A DNA stretch of 42,950 bases from an uncultured Bacteroidia bacterium. Lineage in GTDB: Bacteria; Bacteroidota; Bacteroidia; Bacteroidales; Prolixibacteraceae. The notes below the pieces were generated by a model, which saw only the letters and a program-made list of their open reading frames with translations, ran no database searches and was not told the origin of the DNA. Within the stretch, counting starts at the first letter, position 1. Every line of letters starts with the position of its first letter. Below are positions 16,304 through 25,800 of this stretch, in pieces. The stretch covers positions 1-42,950 of the forward strand of contig CAIXCY010000253.1 in assembly GCA_903918045.1 (NCBI GenBank), read 5' to 3'. Both the position numbers and the translations under genes were made by a program.

Positions 16304-18352
16304 TTATTTCATAATCTCTACACTTCTTTTCACAAAATTATTAAGTGCTTCACCACGCAACATATTGTTTGCTAAAAGTGCAAGATCGACCAATTGTTTT
16401 GCCATATCATTGGCTGAACCAAAAGCTTCCAGTTTTTTCCGTTTAAAATCTTCGAGTTCCGAAATCTTAGTTTCAGTCTCTTTTAAAAGATCTTTCTCTT
16501 CCTGCGGAACCTCTTCATCTTTCTTCCCCTCTTTTAGTTTTTTCAGGGACTCTTCTTCGGATTTGAATTTGGCGATATCCTTTAAAGCGGGAGCTAATTC
16601 TGATTCGAGTTGCGCGTGTTTGTCTGCAATAACCCGCTTTATAAGGGGATGGCTAACATTTACTACAAGGTTATAGCTATCGGGAAGATCTCCGTAAAAA
16701 GACATTCCGTTCTGCATTTTAGACATATCCTTCATCCTGCGCATAAACTCATTTTGCGTTACAATCATCGGCAGGCCGTTTTCGCCCAGATCTTGGAAGT
16801 CAATGATAAATTGTCCGCGATCTTTCGGAGTTATGGCCTGGAAAATAGGACTCAGATCGTTCTTCTCATCCACGGATAAAAGCTCGGCTTTGCTGTTTTC
16901 TTTTGAAATTAGTTTGTCAACAACATCAGCATCAACACGTACGAAGTGTTTTTCCGGGAATTTCTGTTCGAAATGATTAAGAAGTGGTGTTGCCAGAACA
17001 TCATTCATTAACAGCACGTCATAACCTTTCTCTTTTGCCGCTTCAATAAAGTGGAATTGTTCATCTTTATTGGTGGCATAAAGGTAAATAAGCTTATTCT
17101 CTTTATCGGTTTGATTGGCGCTGATAATATTCTCGTATTCTTCCCATGTGAATGATTTTCCATCGGTATTTTGGAAGAGATAGAATTTCAATGCTCTTTC
17201 ATGAAATTTCTCATCTGTGAGCATTCCGTATTCGATAAAGAGTTTCAGGTCATTCCACTTTTCTTCGAATTCGGTACGGTTTTCTTTGAAAATTTCCGTC
17301 AGGCGGTCGGCCACTTTTTTGGTGATATGCCCGCTGATTTTCTTGACATTTGAATCACTCTGCAGATAAGAACGGGAAACATTCAGGGGGATATCGGGTG
17401 AATCGAGCACTCCATGAAGAAGCGTCAGGAATTCAGGAACAATTCCTTCTACCGAGTCGGTTACGAATACCTGGCTGCAATATAATTGGATCTTATTCTT
17501 TTGAACTTCAAAATTATTTTTCAGTTTTGGGAAATAGAGAATTCCTGTAAGATTAAACGGATAATCGACATTGAGATGAATATGGAACAGGGGCTCGTCA
17601 CCATAAGGGTAGAGTTTATGATAGAAGTCGGTATAATCTTCCTCTTTGAGATCTACCGGTTTTTTGATCCACGCAGGAACTACTTCGTTAATTTGATTAT
17701 CTTCGTTCGTCTCTTCATGTTTTCCATCTTTCCACTCTTTTTTCTTGCCGAAAACGACAGGGATAGGGAGGAACTTACAGTATTTATTTAGTAAATCGGT
17801 AATCCTGTTCTCTTCAAGGAATTCAAGGGAATCTGAATTAATGTGCATGATTATGTCTGTACCGACATCGCTTTTTTCAGCCTCTTCAAGCACATACTCC
17901 GGGGAACCGTCACATATCCAGCGAACCGGTTGTGAATTTGGCTGGTAGGATCGGGTAATAATTTCAACCTCCTCGGATACCATAAAGGAGGAGTAAAATC
18001 CAAGTCCAAAATGGCCAATGATTGCATTTGCATCATCCTTATATTTTTCGAGGAACTCGTTTGCTCCTGAAAAGGCGATCTGATTGATAAATTTTTCTAC
18101 CTCTTCCGATGTCATCCCAATCCCATTGTCGGAAACCGTGATTGTTTTGGCCTCTTTATTCAATGTTACAGAAACTTTTAAATTCTCAACACTCTCCTTA
18201 TATTTCCCTGCTGAGGCGATAGTTTTGAGCTTTTGGGTCGCATCTACAGCATTGGAAACTATTTCACGAAGAAAAATGTCGTGATCGGAATAGAGAAATT
18301 TTTTGATAATCGGAAATAGGTTATCACTTGTAACCCCAATTTTACCTTTCAT
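16304..18352 (-). CDS. htpG: chaperone HtpG (Hsp90)
   Basis: This 682-residue cytosolic ATP-dependent chaperone has a GHKL ATPase domain. It shows SNAVDAT (31-39), DNGIGM at 75-80 and GHFGLGFYSSFMV at about 113-125 (ATP lid). The middle domain carries the RRMKDMSKM segment and the catalytic-loop arginine in LNVSRSYLQSD. The C-terminal dimerisation domain contains a charged insert (about 600-640, EEVPQEEKDLLKETETKISE). It is longer than E. coli HtpG (624), as usual for Bacteroidota. It is a single-gene unit with its own terminator and tRNA genes upstream. Confidence 0.95.
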   Translation of the reverse strand: MKGKIGVTSDNLFPIIKKFLYSDHDIFLREIVSNAVDATQKLKTIASAGKYKESVENLKVSVTLNKEAKTITVSDNGIGMTSEEVEKFINQIAFSGANEFLEKYKDDANAIIGHFGLGFYSSFMVSEEVEIITRSYQPNSQPVRWICDGSPEYVLEEAEKSDVGTDIIMHINSDSLEFLEENRITDLLNKYCKFLPIPVVFGKKKEWKDGKHEETNEDNQINEVVPAWIKKPVDLKEEDYTDFYHKLYPYGDEPLFHIHLNVDYPFNLTGILYFPKLKNNFEVQKNKIQLYCSQVFVTDSVEGIVPEFLTLLHGVLDSPDIPLNVSRSYLQSDSNVKKISGHITKKVADRLTEIFKENRTEFEEKWNDLKLFIEYGMLTDEKFHERALKFYLFQNTDGKSFTWEEYENIISANQTDKENKLIYLYATNKDEQFHFIEAAKEKGYDVLLMNDVLATPLLNHFEQKFPEKHFVRVDADVVDKLISKENSKAELLSVDEKNDLSPIFQAITPKDRGQFIIDFQDLGENGLPMIVTQNEFMRRMKDMSKMQNGMSFYGDLPDSYNLVVNVSHPLIKRVIADKHAQLESELAPALKDIAKFKSEEESLKKLKEGKKDEEVPQEEKDLLKETETKISELEDFKRKKLEAFGSANDMAKQLVDLALLANNMLRGEALNNFVKRSVEIMK

Positions 18353-18510
18353 ACGGATATTATTTATTAAAAATTATTATTCTTTCAACTTATAATTAAG
18401 TGAAGTCAAAGCTTATGCCAGAACTCTTTTTCTGACTTAGTGGCAGAAATAGGATTAATATGATCTGTAAAATGCGACAAATTTGCACAATTGCAGAGGC
18501 TGTAAATGAC

Positions 18511-18542
18511 AAGAGCCTCAATAACTGAATATTGAGGCTCTT
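18511..18542 (-). terminator. hairpin after the tRNA-Ser/Trp unit
   Basis: AAGAGCCTCAATA and TATTGAGGCTCTT form a near-perfect 13-bp stem immediately beyond tRNA-Trp. The T-run is short, so termination is likely but not certain. Confidence 0.6.
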
Positions 18543-18543
18543 G

Positions 18544-18616
18544 CACGGGAGGAGCGACTCGAACGCCCGACACCTGGTTTTGGAGACCAGTGCTCTACCA
18601 ACTGAGCTACACCCGT
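18544..18616 (-). tRNA. tRNA-Trp (anticodon CCA)
   Basis: The reverse complement folds with anticodon stem CTGGT/ACCAG around CTCCAAA (anticodon CCA), a D arm GCTCAGTTGGTAGAGC and a T arm GGGCGTTCGAGTCGCTC. There is one mismatch in the acceptor stem. CCA is not encoded. It lies 5 nt downstream of tRNA-Ser, forming one transcript. Confidence 0.92.
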
Positions 18617-18621
18617 AATTG

Positions 18622-18706
18622 CGGAGAGAGAGGGATTCGAACCCCCGGTACCTCGCGGTACAACGGTTTTCAAGACCGCCGCAATCGACCACTCTGCCAT
18701 CTCTCC
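18622..18706 (-). tRNA. tRNA-Ser (anticodon TGA)
   Basis: This is a class II tRNA with a long variable arm. The acceptor GGAGAGA pairs with TCTCTCC. The anticodon loop CTTGAAA (anticodon TGA) lies between CGGT and ACCG stems, and the variable arm TACCGCGAGGTA is followed by the T arm GGGGGTTCGAATCCCTC. Confidence 0.93.
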
Positions 18707-18715
18707 AAGCGTGTG

Positions 18716-18723
18716 CAAAAGTA
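18716..18723 (-). promoter_or_regulatory. Bacteroidota -7 box of the tRNA-Ser/Trp unit
   Basis: TACTTTTG on the minus strand matches TAnnTTTG, with 9 bp between it and the start of tRNA-Ser. It is the same octamer as at tRNA-Arg. Confidence 0.6.
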
Positions 18724-18876
18724 TACTTTATTTTGATTCATCAAAATAAAAACCGCTAAAATTTCAAAAGAGTTTTAAATGGATTAAACATAGATTTTTT
18801 CTTAGTTTTTAAGTGTCAGGATCCAACATTCAAACTGCCGTTAAATTCCGTTAAAAATATTGATAATTTTTTTTTG

Positions 18877-18884
18877 TATATTTG
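18877..18884 (+). promoter_or_regulatory. Bacteroidota -7 box of the HU gene
   Basis: TATATTTG fits TAnnTTTG, 66 nt before the ATG. A T-rich stretch containing TTG occupies the -33 region. Confidence 0.5.
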
Positions 18885-18950
18885 CTATAATATATTTAAC
18901 TTTCCGAAAATCTGAATCTTCGTTTAATAAACTTAAAATTAATTCTTACT

Positions 18951-19223
18951 ATGAACAAAACTCAATTAATTGATGCTGTCGCTGCTGATGCAGGATTGAC
19001 TAAGGTAGATGCTAGAAAAGCTATTGAATCATTTGTTAAAACTACTGGTGAGCAGCTAAAACAAGGTGAAAAGATTGCTCTTGTTGGATTTGGAACTTTT
19101 TCTGTTTCTGAAAGGCCTGCACGTGAAGGACGTAACCCGCAGACCGGTGCAAAAATTGAAATTGGAAAGAAGAAAATTGTCAAATTCAAAGCAGGTAGTG
19201 AACTTAATGATGAAGTTCAGTAA
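18951..19223 (+). CDS. HU-family DNA-binding protein
   Basis: This 90-residue nucleoid protein reads MNKTQLIDAVAADAGLTKVD at the N-terminus, GEKIALVGFGTFSVSERPAR in the core, then the DNA-binding arm signature GRNPQTGAKIEIGKKKIVKF. It is full length, with the conserved proline of the minor-groove-intercalating arm (RNPQTG). It forms a homo- or heterodimer that bends DNA. It is a single-gene unit with its own promoter and strong terminator. Confidence 0.96.
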   Translation: MNKTQLIDAVAADAGLTKVDARKAIESFVKTTGEQLKQGEKIALVGFGTFSVSERPAREGRNPQTGAKIEIGKKKIVKFKAGSELNDEVQ

Positions 19224-19239
19224 CCGAATTATATTGCAT

Positions 19240-19269
19240 AAAAAAGGGGGCTCAAAACCCCCTTTTTTA
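19240..19269. terminator. bidirectional terminator between HU and the ABC exporter
   Basis: AAAAAAGGGGG and CCCCCTTTTTT form a strong GC stem flanked by A and T runs, serving the two convergent genes. Confidence 0.85.
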
Positions 19270-19285
19270 ATTTCCGGATAATGAG

Positions 19286-21106
19286 TTAAAAGTTTTGCAT
19301 TCCATGAAGTTTCTTGTAAATACCATCACTGGCAAGCAATTCATCATGATTTCCCCGCTCAACAATCTCCCCTTCGTGAAAAACACAGATTAAATCTGCA
19401 TTTTTAATCGTTGACAGACGGTGTGCAATAACAATCGAAGTGCGGTTTTTCATTAGATTTTCAAGCGCTTCCTGTACGAGTTTCTCCGATTCAGTATCCA
19501 GAGCAGAGGTCGCTTCATCCAGGATTAAAATAGGTGGATTTTTAAGTACAGCTCTTGCAATCGACACACGCTGCCGCTGACCTCCCGAGAGTTTTCCTCC
19601 CCGATCGCCAATATTAGACTCATATCCTTCCGGAGTGGCAATAATGAAATCGTGTGCATTCGCAACTTTGGCGGCATTCTCAACCTGTTCGAGTGTTGCA
19701 TTTTCAACCCCGAATGAGATATTATTAAAGAAGGTATCGTTAAAAAGGATAGGATCCTGGTTCACATTGCCCATCAGACCACGCAAATCAGTGATTTTGT
19801 AGTCGCGAATATCAACGCCATCCACAAGGATCTCTCCTTCGCTTACATCATAAAACCGTGGCAGCAAATCAACAAAAGTGGATTTGCCTGACCCCGATTG
19901 TCCGACAAGGGCAACTGTCTTCCCGATGGGAATAGTTAAGTTTACTTTCTTCAGAACATCATCCTCCAGGTAGCGAAAGACAACATCCTTATATTCTATT
20001 TGTCGCTGAAAAGACTTTACAGAAAGTGGATTTTCCTTGTCAATGATATTATTTGTCGCCAGCATGACCATGTCGATCCGCTCCATCGAAGCAAGACCTT
20101 TCTGGATTGCATAGAAAGCCGTTGTAAACGATTTTGCAGGGTTAATGATACTGTAGAAGAAAACCAGGTAAGTAATGAAACCCTGAGGAGTTAAAGTGCT
20201 GTTGTGGTTAAGAACCAGTTTGCCACCATACCACAATACAATTACAATCACTGCTGTTCCCAAAAATTCGGACATCGGGTGGGCAAGGTATCTGCGCCAC
20301 ATGAGCCCGTTCATAATATTATAGTATTGTGTATTCTGTTTTTTAAAGTGCTCTGAAACCTTTTTCTCCGCATTAAATGCTTTGATAATCCGAAGACCGG
20401 TCAAAGACTCCTCGATGGTTGAGAGTAATTCGCCCATCTTATTTTGCCCGCGCATCGAAGGCTTTTTCAAACTTTTACCCACCTTACCAATTAAATATCC
20501 TACAACCGGTAGCAGCAGGAAGACAAAAAGGGTCAACGACCATGACATATAAATCATAAATGCCAGCGATATAAGTATGATCAGCGGATCTTTGAGTAGC
20601 ATCTCAAGGGAACTCATGATTGAGTTATCAATCTCCTGGACATCGCCCGTCATCCTTGCAATAATATCGCCTTTACGCTCTTCCGAGAAAAAGCCAATCG
20701 GAAGTTCCAGAATTTTCTTGTAAATCTGATTCCGGATATCTCTAACCACACCATTTCGCAACGGTACGATCATATATAACGCCAGATAAGTAAAAAGCAC
20801 CTTCAGGAATACCATGATCATAAGGAAAATGCCGATGTAGACAAGTGCCTTTTCATTTCCGAACTTAACAATTACATCGCTCAGCTGGTACATGATGTTT
20901 GCCTTGACACTTCCTACTGTCAAAGCCCATTCAACGGGTTTTTCAACAAGTTTCTGTGTCCCGAATAATACTCCAAGAACAGGCTCAAGGGCTGCAAACT
21001 GAAAGGCACCAAACAAGGCTCCGAGAAGATTAAAAATAAAGGCTGCAATAACATAACCTTTGTACGGATTAACAAAGCGTTTTAGAAGAAGGTAAAGACC
21101 TTTCAC
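19286..21106 (-). CDS. ABC exporter, permease fused to ATPase (MsbA-like)
   Basis: This 606-residue inner-membrane half-transporter works as a homodimer. The N-terminal about 330 residues hold six membrane segments of the type-1 ABC exporter fold. The C-terminal ATPase shows Walker A VGQSGSGKSTFVD near 397-408, the Q-loop segment MGNVNQDPILFNDTF, signature LSGGQRQRVSIARA, Walker B ILILDEATSALD and the H-loop IVIAHRLST. The layout matches MsbA-type lipid/lipopolysaccharide flippases and multidrug exporters. The usual Bacteroidota annotation is generic and the substrate cannot be settled here. It lies 27 nt downstream of purB on the same strand. Confidence 0.92.
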   Translation of the reverse strand: MKGLYLLLKRFVNPYKGYVIAAFIFNLLGALFGAFQFAALEPVLGVLFGTQKLVEKPVEWALTVGSVKANIMYQLSDVIVKFGNEKALVYIGIFLMIMVFLKVLFTYLALYMIVPLRNGVVRDIRNQIYKKILELPIGFFSEERKGDIIARMTGDVQEIDNSIMSSLEMLLKDPLIILISLAFMIYMSWSLTLFVFLLLPVVGYLIGKVGKSLKKPSMRGQNKMGELLSTIEESLTGLRIIKAFNAEKKVSEHFKKQNTQYYNIMNGLMWRRYLAHPMSEFLGTAVIVIVLWYGGKLVLNHNSTLTPQGFITYLVFFYSIINPAKSFTTAFYAIQKGLASMERIDMVMLATNNIIDKENPLSVKSFQRQIEYKDVVFRYLEDDVLKKVNLTIPIGKTVALVGQSGSGKSTFVDLLPRFYDVSEGEILVDGVDIRDYKITDLRGLMGNVNQDPILFNDTFFNNISFGVENATLEQVENAAKVANAHDFIIATPEGYESNIGDRGGKLSGGQRQRVSIARAVLKNPPILILDEATSALDTESEKLVQEALENLMKNRTSIVIAHRLSTIKNADLICVFHEGEIVERGNHDELLASDGIYKKLHGMQNF

Positions 21107-21133
21107 AGTAATATTTTTTAGTTTGTAACGTAA

Positions 21134-22483
21134 TTAAATGATTACTCCGGTGTAATTATGTGGCGTAATCTTCTTTAACTCCTCCTTAATGGACTGGCTA
21201 ACATCCAGTTTGTCAATGAATTCGTGCATCACTTCGCGGTCTATCTTACGGTTTACGCGGGTGAGATCTTTTAATGCCTCATAAGGATTTGGGTAGGCCT
21301 CCCTGCGAAGAATTGTTTGTATCGCTTCGGCAATCACAACCCAGTTATCTTCCAGATCACGTTCAATCACCTCATTATTAAGCAATAATTTACCTAGACC
21401 TTTCAGAGTTGATTTGATTGCCAGTATGGTATGAGCAATCGGGACACCAATATTCCGAAGCACAGTGGAATCGGTAAGGTCGCGTTGTAACCTTGAGATT
21501 GGTAACTTGGCTGAAAGATGTTCGAATATTGCGTTGGCTATTCCAAGGTTTCCTTCAGAGTTTTCAAAATCAATTGGGTTGACTTTGTGTGGCATTGCCG
21601 ATGAACCCACTTCTCCCTGCTTGATTTGCTGTTTAAAGTAATTCATCGAGATATAGGTCCAGAAATCGCGGTCAAAGTCCAGGATTATCGTATTGATACG
21701 CTTCATATTATCGAAGATTGCGCCATAGTTATCGTAATGTGCGATCTGCGTGGTTGCCTGCGAACGTTCCAGCTGAAGGGCGTCGCGGACAAAGTTATTC
21801 GCGAAATCGACCCAGTCAATCTGAGGATATGCCACATGATGTGCATTGAAATTCCCGGTTGCACCCCCAAATTTGGCATAACATGGAATTCCTTTCAAAA
21901 GCTCTACCTGAACGTTTAGCCTTTCGATAAACACTTTGATCTCTTTTCCCAGTCGGGTAGGAGAGGCTGGCTGACCGTGAGTTTTGGCGAGCATTGATAC
22001 ATCTTCCCAGGCGAAGGACATCCCTTCGAGTTTGGCAATAAGTTCATCAATTAATGGGATATAAACATTCTGGATTGCATCGCGCAGTGAGCAGGGAACT
22101 GCGGTGTTATTGATATCCTGGGAGGTGAGTCCGAAATGGATAAACTCCTTGTATTTCGCAAGGTCCAGTTCATCAAATTTCTCCTTGATAAAATATTCAA
22201 CAGCTTTGACATCGTGGTTGGTTACTTTCTCGATATCCTTAATCTTACGGGCATCATTGAGACTAAACGTATCATAGATTTTGCGCAAGGCAACCTTAAG
22301 TTCGGGATTAAAGCTGTGCAACTGAGGCAGAGGAAGGTCAACCAGGGCGATAAAGTATTCAATTTCAACGTATACGCGGTATTTTATAAGTGCAAATTCC
22401 GAAAAATACTCGCCGAGTTCTTCCACTTTGTCACGGTATCTGCCATCGATAGGTGATATGGCAGTTAAGATCTGTAATTCCAT
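21134..22483 (-). CDS. purB: adenylosuccinate lyase
   Basis: This 449-residue cytosolic enzyme of purine synthesis splits SAICAR to AICAR plus fumarate and adenylosuccinate to AMP plus fumarate. The fumarase/aspartase superfamily signature GSSAMPHKVNPIDFEN lies near 285-305 with the catalytic serine. THGQPASPTRLGKEI (about 170) carries the catalytic histidine and HFGLTSQDINNTAV (about 117-130) binds substrate. It resembles the long E. coli-type PurB (456 residues). It is first of a unit with the ABC exporter, and the upstream 365 bp are non-coding with repeats. Confidence 0.95.
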   Translation of the reverse strand: MELQILTAISPIDGRYRDKVEELGEYFSEFALIKYRVYVEIEYFIALVDLPLPQLHSFNPELKVALRKIYDTFSLNDARKIKDIEKVTNHDVKAVEYFIKEKFDELDLAKYKEFIHFGLTSQDINNTAVPCSLRDAIQNVYIPLIDELIAKLEGMSFAWEDVSMLAKTHGQPASPTRLGKEIKVFIERLNVQVELLKGIPCYAKFGGATGNFNAHHVAYPQIDWVDFANNFVRDALQLERSQATTQIAHYDNYGAIFDNMKRINTIILDFDRDFWTYISMNYFKQQIKQGEVGSSAMPHKVNPIDFENSEGNLGIANAIFEHLSAKLPISRLQRDLTDSTVLRNIGVPIAHTILAIKSTLKGLGKLLLNNEVIERDLEDNWVVIAEAIQTILRREAYPNPYEALKDLTRVNRKIDREVMHEFIDKLDVSQSIKEELKKITPHNYTGVII

Positions 22484-22581
22484 TGTTTTTATCTTATTCT
22501 GTTTGGCGCAAAGTTAGTAAAATCTGTGAATTGTAAATTCTAACGATCCTATAGATACTATTGCGAATAGAGGCACAACGT

Positions 22582-22802
22582 CGAAGAAATGTTACACCAC
22601 TTTGTAGGTTTCTTTGATATTTCAACGATTGAAGGTGCCTGCGAGAAGCAAGTCTTCGCCATATAAAGGGAGTACTACGCCCCTTCGAAGATGTTATTCA
22701 CCCCATTGAAGCAGTTTCCGACCTTCGGAGACTGCTTCGAAACGGTGTAAGACTTCTTCAATGGGCCGGAGTATTGCTTCAAAAAGGTGTAAGATTATTT
22801 CG
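22582..22802. repeat. block of four 17-bp inverted repeats between the R-M gene and purB
   Basis: The motif CGAAGAAxTGTTACACC occurs forward at 22582-22598 and, in a variant form, at 22686-22702 (CGAAGATGTTATTCACC). It occurs inverted at 22744-22760 (GGTGTAAGACTTCTTCA) and 22786-22802 (GGTGTAAGATTATTTCG). Copies 2 and 3 form a long imperfect hairpin with CATTGAAGCAGT/ACTGCTTCGAA extensions. The whole 22484-22848 gap contains no gene. It may be a MITE-like element, an interspersed palindrome family or a structured RNA leader. Confidence 0.6.
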
Positions 22803-22848
22803 AATTGGATTTATATCGGCCAACTAAGTAATGATTTATTTTCAGATT

Positions 22849-25800
22849 CTATTCTCCTTTATTAATTCCTTTTATTACTGCAATTTCTTCGTCTGTCAAC
22901 TCATAAAGCTGATAAATCAACTGATCAATTTCTGATTCAAGAGTTCTGGTATCCTTTGATGGATCTGATTTTTTGATGGTTATGATTTGGTCAACAATCG
23001 ATTCAATTTTCGACTCTGTTTCCTTTAAAGCAATCTTAATCGGAAGTAATTCAATTTTATATTTTTTCCAGCGATTTGTACCCATTCCGGTGGTTGTTCC
23101 GATTTGATTGAAATACCATTCTGAAACTTTAGAATTGAGTATGGCCAATAAATACTTCAATTTATCACCTGTCATTATAAAAGTGGTGGCTTCGGCATAG
23201 TATTTTGAATCGTCGTAAGCAAACTTGGGTTTATCGGATATCTCACCCCAGATTACCTTTGGTTTTTCAAAATCTTCCCAATAAGATATTGCATCCTGGG
23301 TCTCGAACCATTTATTATTTGTTTTCTTTCTACTATCTATATTTCCTGCCTGTTCAAGGCGTGATTTTCCGATTTTTATAAAATGATTAAGAATACCTGG
23401 ATAATCTTCAATATTAATCTTTAAACTCGGAAAAGTACAGATAACCCATTGATTTGAGAATTCATATGAATACATTTTCAAATCTCTTCCCCGTAAAATT
23501 GGTTTGATAATAGCGGCACAATTTGGATCTTCAAGAATTAATTTGTCTTTTGTTTTCTCATCAACAATAAATGCCTCGTTTAATCCTGTTTTGATTCCAA
23601 AGTTAATCCTAATATCAAATTCCTTTAACTGTTTAGAATTATGCTCTATTTTAAGCTTTAATAGCCCTGTCCTTTCATTTCCGATGTTCCATTCGGATGT
23701 TTCCGGAATATTATAAATAAAGCTTTTTTCTTTAAAGTAATTAGAGAGTGATGAATTAATCACATAATCATCAGATAAATTAGCTACTAAAAACGGAGTT
23801 TCATTTTTAGCCTTTTGGAGAATTAATATATTAGACTCAACAGTCGCTTCTGCAAAAACCTGAATATCTTCTATGTTCATCAGGCAAAGAGGCTGCATAT
23901 TTTGAATAAAAAACTTCTTGAGTAAATCTCCATAAATAGATCTTAACCAAGAGTTTGAAGTAATAAAGGTTAGATATCCATTTGATTTTAGGATTTGATT
24001 CCCCCGTTCATAAAAAAGACAATAGATATCCGAGCTTTTTGAATAGGTTTGAAATCCTGCATTTTGAAAATATCCGGCGATCTCCTTAATTTTTGACAAT
24101 GAAAAGTATGGTGGATTCCCAATTATGATATCAAACCCTTCATATTCGCCGTTATTATTTAATACTTCAGGAAACTCGAAGCGCCATTCGAAGGTGTTTT
24201 TATAGATGACATTATTTTCTATGTCGCTAACTTCTTTTGACAACTTCTCAATTTCTGATTTTAAAAAATTGATACGTTCTTTCTTCTCATTTTTAAAGTT
24301 TTTATTCCCATAATCGGCATCTGGTTCCTTAAAAATCTGAGGTGCTACAAGTAAATTAAATTCACTTTGCAGTTTATTTAATTTATTCATTTTAGGATCA
24401 TTCCGGTTAATCTGAGTCCTGAAGTCTCCTTTGATGGCATCAATTATTTTCTGCAAACCCCGTTTAACATCCCGGTTTTTCTCGTTTTTATAATCATTAA
24501 CAAAACCACGGTAAGCTTTTATATCGTATTTAATGCTTCGTAATGCCTTGCTCAGATCTGCATCCAAAGGGAATCTGCTCAGCAAACTATTCCCACATTT
24601 GATATTGATATCGATATTTGGGAGGGTTTCCAGTTCGGTGAATCCTGTATCTTCTTTATAGTAGGCATTCTTTAAAAGTTCAATCCACAAACGTAAACGA
24701 CAAATCTTTACCGAATTTGGGTTGATGTCGACCCCAAACAGGCAATTTTCGATGATGGTTTGCTTCTCATAAAACAGTGTTTCAAAGACCCGTTGCTTTT
24801 CACTGTTTGACTTCTTTACTATCCGGGATTTATCGCCTCCGGGATTATAGCTTATATTCCCGGATTTAGTGTCGGGGACAATATATTTGATTTGCTCCTC
24901 AGTCTCAATATCATAAATATAAAGTTCGTCATTAATTACCTCTGCACGGTAATCCCGCAGTGTTTTTCCGGTTTTGTCCATCAAAATGCCTAACTCACTT
25001 TTGATCGCAATCAATTCGTTCAGGGCAGAAACCAAAAAGTGACCTGATCCGACTGCCGGATCGCATATTTTTATAGAATTAATAATTTCGTTGGCCTGTG
25101 GTTTAGTGATTTTTCTCCCAATCAGCTCATAAACATCGTCAATGGAGGTTACTGTTAAATCTTCCAACCGGTTCTTCAGACAATATTCAGTAAACTTTGC
25201 CACCACGGCCAGCCGGATGGATTGATTACACATATACATTGTAATGAATCCCGGGGTGAAAATTGATCCATCCTTGTATCCGTTGATTTTCTCAAATACT
25301 TTTCCAAGTACCGAAGCGTTGATGATCGTTTTGTCCTCTTCCTGGATATCGTCCGAACCTTCACTGGCAAAGTCGTAGGCATCGAGAAATTCAAAAAGAT
25401 AGCTAAGCGTCGGAAGTTTGTCAACTTTTTTTCTGGTCTCTTTTAGAATCGTTGTATTAATCAGTTCAAGTTGACCACGATTATCGAGCGAATTGATTTT
25501 AATGATCTGGTCCTCCAATTCGCTGATTTCAAAAAGAGAACTATTCAGGTAGGGAATATGGTGATATTTAACTTTGATGGTATCAGTTCGGCTTTGAAGA
25601 TTAACTGCCAATACCTTGTGGAAGAGTTTGAATAGTTCGTCGAAGTCTTGTATTGTTTCGGTATTTAGGAAACGCAACTCTTTATTGCCCTGGTGATAGG
25701 TAACCAATTGTCCTTCGAGCAGTTTAAGAAATAAGACTCTGTTGATCCAGGTGATGCAAAGTTCGAGTGCAATATTAAAGATCCGTTCCTCTTTCTTCGT

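Noticed and set aside
18396-18718. Minus-strand open frames over tRNA-Trp and tRNA-Ser
   Set aside because: They are translations of the tRNA genes.
22484-22848. CRISPR array in the repeat-rich gap
   Set aside because: The copies are inverted relative to each other, unevenly spaced and degenerate, and no cas gene is in the window.
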